Shown here: in pieces, positions 1 to 5,577 of the stretch
Position numbering within the stretch: the stretch's first letter is position 1
Layout: every line of letters begins with the position of its first letter
Source of the DNA: Eubacteriales bacterium
GTDB lineage: Bacteria > Bacillota > Clostridia > Peptostreptococcales > Acidaminobacteraceae
Reading direction: 5' to 3'
NCBI GenBank assembly: GCA_030625285.1
Contig: DAOURC010000056.1
Span: forward strand, 1-5,577
DNA: 5,577 nt
Position numbers and translations under genes: made by a program
Notes under the pieces: generated by a model
The model's database searches: none
The model's input: the letters and a program-made list of their open reading frames with translations, nothing else
Told to the model about the DNA's origin: nothing

Positions 1-403
1 GATGTTTCATCAGATAGAGGGATTGGTTGTCGATGAAAATGTCACAATGGCCGATTTAAAAGGAACACTGGATTTATTTGCAAAAAGACTTTTTGGCGAG
101 AATACAAAGACTAAATTCAGACCTCACTATTTCCCGTTTACTGAGCCGAGTGCTGAAGTTGATGTAAGTTGTTTCAAGTGTGGTGGAGAAGGTTGCAAAT
201 TCTGTTCCAACACAGGTTGGATAGAAATACTGGGTTGCGGCATGGTTCATCCGAATGTGCTTGAAGAGTGTGATATCGATTCAAAGAAATATTCGGGTTT
301 TGCTTTTGGAATGGGTCTTGATCGTATTACTATGTTAAAGTATGAAATTGATGATATCAGATTATTGTTTGAAAATGATATTAGATTTATAAAACAGTTT
401 TAA
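1..403 (+). CDS. pheS: Phenylalanine-tRNA ligase alpha subunit, 3' part (5' end outside window)
   Basis: This is the catalytic alpha subunit of the cytoplasmic alpha2beta2 phenylalanyl-tRNA synthetase, which activates Phe with ATP and loads it on tRNA-Phe. Only the last 133 or so codons are present (frame begins at base 2). The methionine at base 2 is internal: it starts the class II motif 2 region [11 protein letters not shown], and bacterial PheS is usually 325-345 residues, so roughly 200 N-terminal residues lie upstream. Visible landmarks are the [12 protein letters not shown] strand, a Cys cluster C-x2-C-x4-C-x2-C (visible residues 57, 60, 65, 68), [15 protein letters not shown], and motif 3 [14 protein letters not shown] with its ATP-binding Arg. 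The Ala of GFAFG, which sets specificity for Phe (Ala294 in E. coli), is retained. The Cys cluster is, from memory, common in Gram-positive PheS and absent from E. coli. The gene ends at TAA 401-403, 15 bases before pheT. Confidence 0.97.
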   Translation, partial: MFHQIEGLVVDENVTMADLKGTLDLFAKRLFGENTKTKFRPHYFPFTEPSAEVDVSCFKCGGEGCKFCSNTGWIEILGCGMVHPNVLEECDIDSKKYSGFAFGMGLDRITMLKYEIDDIRLLFENDIRFIKQF

Positions 404-404
404 T

Positions 405-412
405 AAGGGAGG
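405..412 (+). promoter_or_regulatory. Ribosome binding site of pheT
   Basis: AAGGGAGG lies immediately after the pheS stop and 6 bases before the ATG at 419. It is a strong Shine-Dalgarno match at good spacing and fixes the pheT start. Because it touches the pheS stop, ribosomes finishing pheS could re-initiate on pheT, which would help keep the two subunits in balance (inference). Confidence 0.85.
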
Positions 413-418
413 AAAATC

Positions 419-2815
419 ATGAGAGTACCAGTAAGATGGCTAAACGAGCATATTGAAATAGATGATATAAATATTAAACACCTAGAAGAGAAATTGATTC
501 TTTCGGGTTCGAATACAGAAGGCATCAAAGACTTTTCGAAGAATAATACAAAGATTGTTATTGGAAAGGTTTTAGAGCAAACAAAACACCCAGATGCAGA
601 CAAATTAGTGGTTTTACAAGTCGATATAGGTGAATCGATAACGCAAATAGTTACTGGAGCAACAAACGTGAATGTTGGAGATTATGTGCCTGTCGCGAAG
701 GTGGGAGCTAAGCTTGCCAATGGCTTGAAAATTAAAAAAGGTAAATTAAGAGGAGAAGTTTCAAATGGAATGCTTTGCTCTCTCGATGAACTTGGATTCG
801 ATAAAAATGTTACACCAAAGGCGTTTGATGATGGCATTTATATTTTAGAAGGTGAATATAAAATAGGAACACCGTTATTTAAAGCCGTGGATTTGGGTGA
901 TTTTGTCATTGAATTCGAGATTACTCCTAACAGACCAGATTGTCTTTCTATAGAAGGTATGGCTAGAGAGACGGGGGCGACATTTAATAGAAACAGAAAG
1001 CAATTGAATGATAAAAATGATTTCAAAGAAAACGATATTAAAAAGCATATTGATATTGAAGTGAAAGATTTAGATTTATGTCCTAGATATGCAGGGTTTG
1101 TAATAAACAATGTCAATATCGAACCTTCACCACAATGGATGCAGATCAGATTGATGCAAGCGGGAGTTAGACCTATCAACAATATCGTAGATGTTACAAA
1201 TTATGTTATGTTGGAAATAGGTCAGCCGATACATCCTTTCGATCTAGATTTAGTGGACGATAAGAAAATAATCGTCAGAAGAGCTCTAGATGGCGAGAAG
1301 ATGATGACATTGGATTCTGTCGAGAGAACACTAAAAAATGATGATTTAGTGATTGCGAGTGCAAAAAAATCGATAGGTATTGCTGGTGTCATGGGTGGAG
1401 AGAATACTGAGATTACTGAAAACACAAAAAATATTTTTGTTGAAGTTGCAAACTTCAATAAAACTGCAATCAGGATGACATCTAAGCATCTTGGACTGAG
1501 AACTGAATCTTCGGCAAGATTTGAAAAGGGAATCGATTCAGATAGAGTTGGAAAAGCGGTTAACAGAATGATAGAACTTTATTCAGAAATGAATATTGGA
1601 GAACTTGTAGATGGAGTATTAGATATTTATCCAGAGTCACCAATTACAAAAAATATTGAATTAAGAACTTCTGAAATTAGGAGAATGTTGGGAATTGAAG
1701 TTTCAACTGACGATATGAAAAAAATGCTTGATAAACTTGAATTTAAAGTTGTCGAATTGAATGAAGACGATTTGACAGTCGAAGTGCCGTCTTTTAGATT
1801 GGATATTTCAGAAGAAATCGATCTTGTAGAAGAAATTGCAAGAATGTATGGATATGACAATATTCCAACTACATTGCCGGGTGGGACTCAGTACGGAGAA
1901 TTCAATTATAGACAAAAGATCGAAAACAAGGTTAAAAAATTATTGGTGGCGAAAGGTCTATATGAAATCTCTACTTATTCTTTTGTGTCGCCTACTGCAG
2001 TTGAAAAGATCAATAGAAGTGAAGATGAAACTTTAAATAAATTTGTTCGCTTGATCAATCCGCTAGGTGAAGAATATTCAGCAATGCGAACAACGTTATT
2101 GCCTAACATGCTTGAGGTTCTGACTAGAAATAAAAACAATGGAAATGGTGAGATGCTGGCATTTGAGCTGGGAAACACATTCATTGCAAAATCAATCCCT
2201 GTAGTAGATTTACCTATAGAAAAAAAATCGATATGCATCGGAGCTTATGGTGAAAAAGTGGATTTCTTTTTGGTTAAAGGAATCGTTGAATTGTTATTGA
2301 AACACTTAGGAATTGAAAATGTTAAATTTGGAAAAACAAATGATATATTAACTTATCATCCTGGACGATTAACAAAGGTGTACACTAATGATATAATGAT
2401 AGGAGTCGTAGGAGAAATTCATCCGAATGTTTTGGATAATTACGGCATGGGAAATAGAGTTGTTGCCGCTGAATTAGACTTTGAAGAAATTGTTGAAAAT
2501 GCAAATCTTGAGAAGTTGTATAATCCAGTTCCAAAATATCCTTCTATTGAGAGAGATATAGCAATTCTAATAAAAGAAGAAGTTACTAATGCTGAAATTA
2601 TTGATATAATCAAATCAAATGGTGGTAAGAATCTAGTAGATGTGAAATTATTCGATATTTATAGGGGTGCTCAGATAAAACAAAATTATAAGAGTGTAGC
2701 CTATAATATGATATTTAGAGCGGAGGATCGAACTTTGACATATGAGGAAGTTCAAAAGCCATATGATAAAATTCTAAGGAATTTAGAAGAAAAACTAGAA
2801 GCAATCAGAAGGTAA
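419..2815 (+). CDS. pheT: Phenylalanine-tRNA ligase beta subunit
   Basis: Complete 798-residue beta subunit, the normal bacterial length. It pairs with PheS, binds tRNA-Phe and hydrolyses mischarged Tyr-tRNA-Phe. Domains in order: N-terminal segment MRVPVRWLNEH; EMAP/Trbp111-type tRNA-binding fold (about 43-150, HPDADKL and NGMLCSLDELG); B3/B4 editing domain (about 165-400), with EITPNRPDCLS, DVTNYVMLE, GQPIHPFD and GIAGVMGG; B5 DNA-binding-like domain (about 408-486, ending EEIARMYGYDNIP); the degenerate class II core (about 490-700, including NPLGEEYSAMR); and the C-terminal ferredoxin-like anticodon-binding domain (707-798, YPSIERDIAI, LFDIYRG, RTLTYEEV). His272 (PIHPFD) and Glu342 (FVEVANF) appear to align with the known editing-site His and Glu. 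The position matching E. coli Ala356 is Ser364 (TESSARFEKG). The gene lies 15 bases after pheS and 21 before zapA, with no terminator on either side, consistent with one operon. Confidence 0.98.
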   Translation: MRVPVRWLNEHIEIDDINIKHLEEKLILSGSNTEGIKDFSKNNTKIVIGKVLEQTKHPDADKLVVLQVDIGESITQIVTGATNVNVGDYVPVAKVGAKLANGLKIKKGKLRGEVSNGMLCSLDELGFDKNVTPKAFDDGIYILEGEYKIGTPLFKAVDLGDFVIEFEITPNRPDCLSIEGMARETGATFNRNRKQLNDKNDFKENDIKKHIDIEVKDLDLCPRYAGFVINNVNIEPSPQWMQIRLMQAGVRPINNIVDVTNYVMLEIGQPIHPFDLDLVDDKKIIVRRALDGEKMMTLDSVERTLKNDDLVIASAKKSIGIAGVMGGENTEITENTKNIFVEVANFNKTAIRMTSKHLGLRTESSARFEKGIDSDRVGKAVNRMIELYSEMNIGELVDGVLDIYPESPITKNIELRTSEIRRMLGIEVSTDDMKKMLDKLEFKVVELNEDDLTVEVPSFRLDISEEIDLVEEIARMYGYDNIPTTLPGGTQYGEFNYRQKIENKVKKLLVAKGLYEISTYSFVSPTAVEKINRSEDETLNKFVRLINPLGEEYSAMRTTLLPNMLEVLTRNKNNGNGEMLAFELGNTFIAKSIPVVDLPIEKKSICIGAYGEKVDFFLVKGIVELLLKHLGIENVKFGKTNDILTYHPGRLTKVYTNDIMIGVVGEIHPNVLDNYGMGNRVVAAELDFEEIVENANLEKLYNPVPKYPSIERDIAILIKEEVTNAEIIDIIKSNGGKNLVDVKLFDIYRGAQIKQNYKSVAYNMIFRAEDRTLTYEEVQKPYDKILRNLEEKLEAIRR

Positions 2816-2820
2816 AAAAT

Positions 2821-2827
2821 AAAGGAG
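2821..2827 (+). promoter_or_regulatory. Ribosome binding site of zapA
   Basis: AAAGGAG sits 5 bases after the pheT stop and 9 bases before the ATG at 2837. It supports that start and shows that the 21-base pheT-zapA gap is filled by a translation signal, with no room for a terminator and promoter. Confidence 0.8.
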
Positions 2828-2836
2828 TGTCAATCA

Positions 2837-3766
2837 ATGGAAAAAAATAGAATTAGCGTAATAATTGATGGTAATGCGTATAATGTTATTTCTGATGATG
2901 ATGAAATGCATGTACTAACAGTTGCAGAAATGGTTGACAGACAGATTCGTGATATTAAGAAAAAGACAAATAGTTTAAATCCTTCAATGGTTTCTGTATT
3001 GTCGGCTATGAACATAGCGGATGAATTCATTAAGTTTAAAGATATAATCAATGACAGTAAAAGAGTTCAAACTCGCAACAATGCTTTGGAGTTGATGGAA
3101 AAACAGATCAAAAATTTAAGAAATGAATTGCAAAACAGCCAGGGAATGTTGGAAAAATCAAATGAAAATGTCTTTTTTCTTCAAAGAAAATTAACAGACA
3201 AAGAGGAAGAGATTCAAAACTTGAAAAAAGAGCAACAGAATCTTTTGGAAAGCAATAACAGCGAACTTGAAAACAGTTTAAAAATGCTAGAGGACGAGCA
3301 TGATAAAAGTTTGTTGATAATCGATGAGTCGAATGAAAAAATCATTTACTTGCAAAGTAAACTAGCTGATCAAAAAGAAGAGCTTTTGAATCTACAAAAT
3401 GAGAGACAAAATTTATTGGATAATAGTGAACTCGAAGACCGCCTGAAGTCATTAGAAGATGAAAATCATTTAAAACAATCAGTAATTGATGAAGCAAATG
3501 AAAAAACTCAATATCTTCAGGATAAATTAGATGATAGGGAACAAGAGGTTCATAATTTGAAAAACAAGCAGCAGAATTTCTTTGAGAATAATGAACTTGA
3601 AAACAATTTAGAATTATTGGAAAAAGAGAATAATATGAATAAGATTTTGGTCGGCGAAGCGAATGAAAAGATTTTTTATCTTCAGAGAAAATTGACAGAT
3701 AAAGAAGAAGAGCTTCAAAATACAAAAAATGAATTCGAACAATTTTTAGAAGAGTTTGAAAAATAA
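2837..3766 (+). CDS. zapA: ZapA-like cell-division protein with a long repeated coiled-coil tail
   Basis: 309 residues. Residues about 1-75 look like ZapA, the small FtsZ-bundling protein of the division ring: ISVIIDGNAYNVISDDDE followed by the helix with VAEMVDRQIRDI and VSVLSAMNIADEFIKFKD, matching the usual pattern (V-x2-V-A-E-x-V-D and V-L-x-A-x-N-I-A-D-E). Position after pheT is also typical for zapA in clostridia. Classical ZapA is about 85-110 residues. Here a linker helix (76-107) leads into three tandem 55-57-residue repeats plus a partial fourth (108-309), rich in Glu, Asn, Leu, Gln and Lys, with heptad-like hydrophobic spacing. There is no Cys in the repeats, no membrane segment and no signal peptide, so it should be cytoplasmic. 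Expected role: FtsZ binding through the N-terminal domain, as a dimer or tetramer. The tail's role is unknown; a spacer or scaffold is my inference. The N-terminal assignment is firm; the function of the whole protein less so. Confidence 0.85.
   Translation: MEKNRISVIIDGNAYNVISDDDEMHVLTVAEMVDRQIRDIKKKTNSLNPSMVSVLSAMNIADEFIKFKDIINDSKRVQTRNNALELMEKQIKNLRNELQNSQGMLEKSNENVFFLQRKLTDKEEEIQNLKKEQQNLLESNNSELENSLKMLEDEHDKSLLIIDESNEKIIYLQSKLADQKEELLNLQNERQNLLDNSELEDRLKSLEDENHLKQSVIDEANEKTQYLQDKLDDREQEVHNLKNKQQNFFENNELENNLELLEKENNMNKILVGEANEKIFYLQRKLTDKEEELQNTKNEFEQFLEEFEK
3158..3763 (+). repeat. In-frame tandem repeats (3.6 units) encoding the ZapA coiled-coil tail
   Basis: Units, aligned on the protein: R1 3158-3328 (57 codons, residues 108-164), R2 3329-3493 (55 codons), R3 3494-3658 (55 codons), R4 3659-3763 (35 codons, cut by the stop). 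Each begins [SA]NE[KN] followed by [FY]LQxKLxDxEE-like sequence, then an NLxxxQQN[LF][LF] block, an Asn/Ser-rich break, ELExxLxxLEDE and a closing [ID]xE. R1 is two residues longer than R2 and R3, the extra residues falling in the Asn/Ser-rich break (ESNNSELE against DNSELE and ENNELE). The DNA copies have diverged by many silent changes, so this is an old duplication rather than a fresh slippage array. Confidence 0.9.
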
Positions 3767-3785
3767 TAAAATAAATGTTTATAAT
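3756..3785 (+). promoter_or_regulatory. Probable sigma-A promoter for the U32 gene
   Basis: TTGAAA (3756-3761) and a perfect TATAAT (3780-3785) are separated by 18 bases. The -35 box lies in the last codons of zapA and the -10 box in the AT-rich gap. Transcription should start near 3791-3794, about 40 bases before the ATG at 3832. In DNA this AT-rich chance matches occur, but the quality of both boxes and the fact that a terminator follows at once make a promoter here plausible. The start falls inside the left arm of the terminator hairpin. Confidence 0.55.
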
Positions 3786-3817
3786 AAGTAGTGATGTACA
3801 TTGCTACTTATTTTTTT
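3783..3817 (+). terminator. Intrinsic terminator of the pheST-zapA operon
   Basis: Left arm 3783-3795 (AATAAGTAGTGAT) pairs with right arm 3800-3812 (ATTGCTACTTATT) around the loop GTAC, giving 13 pairs of which two are G-U wobbles, followed by a run of seven T (3811-3817). The stem is AT-rich, so it may be leaky, but the form is canonical. It begins 16 bases after the zapA stop. The inner bases ATGTACAT are themselves palindromic. Confidence 0.8.
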
Positions 3818-3822
3818 AGGAG
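3818..3822 (+). promoter_or_regulatory. Ribosome binding site of the U32 gene
   Basis: AGGAG directly abuts the terminator's T run and lies 9 bases before the ATG at 3832. It decides the start and leaves no space for a promoter between the terminator and the gene, so any promoter must lie within or upstream of the hairpin. Confidence 0.75.
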
Positions 3823-3831
3823 TTTAAAAAT

Positions 3832-5577
3832 ATGAAAAAAATCGAATTGTTATCTCCTGCAGGAGATATGGAAAAATTTTATGCGGCATTAAAAGGCGGA
3901 GCAGATGCTTTTTATTTATCGGGCATTGATTTTGGCGCTAGGAAATCAGCTGGGAATTTTACGGATGAAGAGTTGCTAGACGTCGTGGAAAAAGCTCATA
4001 TATATGATAAAAAAGTATATGTAACAGTAAATACAATTATTTTTAATGAAGAAATGGATAAGGTCTTCGAACATATCAAGTATCTCAACAATATTCATGT
4101 GGACGGTGTCATTATTCAAGATTTGGGACTGATTGAATTTTGCAAGTTGAATTTTAAAGAGTTGGAAATGCATGCAAGCACTCAGATGAGCATACACAGT
4201 TTATTTGGCTCGAAACTTGTCAATGAGTTGGGTGTGAAAAGAGTTGTTTTGGCGAGAGAAAATACGTTAGAGGAAATTAAAAATGTTGTAGATGAAGGAA
4301 TAGATGTAGAAGTGTTTGTTCATGGAGCACATTGCATTTCATATTCTGGGCAGTGTTTGATGAGTTCGTTGATAGGTGGACGTTCTGGAAATAGAGGAGC
4401 CTGTGCGCAGCCATGCAGACAAAAGTATGAACTTTACAACAAGGACAATCAATTGGTGGATATAAATGCAGGGAACTATTTGCTCAGCCCTAAAGATATG
4501 AAGACGTTGGATGATATTCAAAAGCTTAGCGAAATAGGAATAGAAAGCCTAAAGATAGAGGGCAGGATGAAGAGTAAATATTATGCATTTGCAACTGCTC
4601 GCGAGTATCATAATTCGTTGATGAATGAACCTGTCAAATTCAGCTCTGAATCGATATTCAATAGAGAATACACTAAAGGAAGAATTTTCAAAACCAACGA
4701 CAGTGAATTCATGAATTACAATTCTCCAGAAAATCATGGGATTGTCATAGGTACGGTTGATGAATTCGCAAACAATTTTTTAACCGTCAATACAGAAAGA
4801 ACACTTAATGTAGGCGATGAAATAAAAATTTTCAGAAGTGATAAAAGCATTGGCGGCAGGATTGAAAAAATAATAAGTAAAAACAGATATAAAGTCACTA
4901 CAAAGTCGATTTTCAAAAAAGGGGAAATACTTCATCTTACTTATGATACAAAGATGATAAAGGAGATAGATGAAGAGCTCAACAAGAATTTGCAGATCGT
5001 TCCTCTAAACATCTCTTTTTATGCAAATGAAGATGGATTGACTAAAATGGAATTGATGTCGAAAGGGCAAAAGGTTTCTGTTGTCAAAGAAGATATTTCA
5101 CAAGTTTCCAATAATATAGTGTTGTCAAAAGACGATGTTTTTAAGCAATTATCAAAATTGGGTGACACTGTATATTATCTCAATAATTTTGAATGCTATA
5201 TTGAAGGTGATATCTTTATAAGAAAGTCAGACTTAAATAAGCTTAGAAGAGAAGGAATCGAAAAAATCGACGAAGTAAGGAATTCTAGATTTGAAAATAT
5301 ACAAGTTGATGATTTAACAATTCCAAGTGTTGATACTGAAAATGAAGCTGCAAATAAATTGTTCAGTGTCGAAGTAAATTCAATAGATCAGCTTTTGGCA
5401 ATAGATGCATCCAAAGTAGGTAGTATTTATTATGGAGATTTCTATTCGATATCAGAGGCATATGAATTGAACGATAATATCATACCGATTTTACCTGAAA
5501 TCAGTTTCAATCTTATAAAATTCTTTAAAATAATGAAGTTGTCCCAAGGTTCTAACCATAATCCTCTTGATCCCTGT
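3832..5577 (+). CDS. U32 family (collagenase-like) protein with DUF3656 domain, 5' part
   Basis: Open for 582 codons to the window edge with no stop; the 3' end is missing. It starts KKIELLSPAGDMEKFYAAL, GGADAFYLSG and FGAR, the standard N-terminus of U32 proteins, and carries the family signature at residues 160-178 (E-V-F-V-H-G-A-H-C, then Y-S-G-Q-C-L-M-S), RGACAQPCR (188-196), LLSPKDM and SLKIEGRMKS. Cys168, 175, 191 and 195 are candidates for the iron-sulfur ligands known in this family, although spacing differs between subfamilies. FNREYTKGRIF and a small beta-rich region (about 310-370) follow, then a DUF3656-like domain (about 378-480, KLGDTVYYL and LNKLRREGI). Members were named peptidases/collagenases, but E. 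coli RlhA (U32 plus DUF3656) makes 5-hydroxycytidine in 23S rRNA and TrhP acts on tRNA U34, so RNA hydroxylation is at least as likely here. Oddities: His167 in HGAHC where Leu or Met is usual, and unusual last codons. Confidence 0.92.
   Translation, partial: MKKIELLSPAGDMEKFYAALKGGADAFYLSGIDFGARKSAGNFTDEELLDVVEKAHIYDKKVYVTVNTIIFNEEMDKVFEHIKYLNNIHVDGVIIQDLGLIEFCKLNFKELEMHASTQMSIHSLFGSKLVNELGVKRVVLARENTLEEIKNVVDEGIDVEVFVHGAHCISYSGQCLMSSLIGGRSGNRGACAQPCRQKYELYNKDNQLVDINAGNYLLSPKDMKTLDDIQKLSEIGIESLKIEGRMKSKYYAFATAREYHNSLMNEPVKFSSESIFNREYTKGRIFKTNDSEFMNYNSPENHGIVIGTVDEFANNFLTVNTERTLNVGDEIKIFRSDKSIGGRIEKIISKNRYKVTTKSIFKKGEILHLTYDTKMIKEIDEELNKNLQIVPLNISFYANEDGLTKMELMSKGQKVSVVKEDISQVSNNIVLSKDDVFKQLSKLGDTVYYLNNFECYIEGDIFIRKSDLNKLRREGIEKIDEVRNSRFENIQVDDLTIPSVDTENEAANKLFSVEVNSIDQLLAIDASKVGSIYYGDFYSISEAYELNDNIIPILPEISFNLIKFFKIMKLSQGSNHNPLDPC

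Noticed and set aside
170..205. Four-Cys cluster in PheS as a novel zinc-binding insertion
   Set aside because: From memory, the same C-x2-C-x4-C-x2-C element occurs in many Gram-positive PheS proteins, so it is a clade feature and not new.
838..1182. 114-codon minus-strand open frame within pheT
   Set aside because: The + strand here encodes the conserved PheT editing domain; the opposite frame is low-complexity Ser/Ile/Leu/Phe sequence typical of antisense shadows in AT-rich genes.
2735..2767. Perfect TTGACA (2735-2740) near the end of pheT as a promoter for zapA
   Set aside because: The only decent -10 candidate, TATGAT (2762-2767), is 21 bases away, too far, and TTGACA simply encodes the conserved RTLTYEE motif of PheT.
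3342..3725. 127-codon open frame on the minus strand opposite the zapA repeats
   Set aside because: It lies wholly inside zapA, has no ribosome site that I can see, and its length follows from the repeated, codon-biased coiled-coil sequence on the other strand.
3158..3763. CRISPR or other non-coding tandem array
   Set aside because: The repeats are in-frame, 165-171 bases long, without spacers, and diverge mostly at silent and conservative sites, as protein repeats do.

Overview
The window is AT-rich, densely coding DNA with all genes on the + strand. Arg codons are mostly AGA and Shine-Dalgarno sites are strong (AAGGGAGG, AAAGGAG, AGGAG). The gene order pheS-pheT-zapA-U32 is a familiar clostridial (Bacillota) arrangement. 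The protein style suggests an anaerobic Gram-positive coccus of the Tissierellia/Peptoniphilaceae type, such as a Finegoldia relative. That genus-level placement is an inference from gene content and composition, not a search result.

Layout: 1-403 is the 3' part of pheS (phenylalanyl-tRNA synthetase alpha). 419-2815 is a complete pheT (beta subunit). 2837-3766 is a zapA-like cell-division gene whose protein carries a long C-terminal coiled coil built from 55-57-residue repeats. 3783-3817 is an intrinsic terminator closing this operon, with a good promoter (3756-3785) overlapping its upstream edge. 3832-5577 is the 5' part of a U32-family gene with a DUF3656 domain, running off the right end. 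There is no gene-free stretch longer than about 65 bases.

How the genes fit together: pheS, pheT and zapA are separated by only 15 and 21 bases, with no terminator between them, so they look like one transcript. The two Phe-RS subunits form the alpha2beta2 enzyme that charges tRNA-Phe. ZapA would bind and bundle FtsZ at midcell. The U32 gene belongs to a family now linked to RNA hydroxylation (RlhA/TrhP type), so three of the four genes may serve translation.

The two points most worth a second look are the repeat-extended ZapA and the terminator-promoter overlap at 3756-3817. In that overlap the predicted start of the U32 transcript lies inside the left arm of the hairpin, so the new transcript would escape the terminator that stops the upstream operon. 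I saw no mobile element, CRISPR array, tRNA, rRNA or riboswitch.
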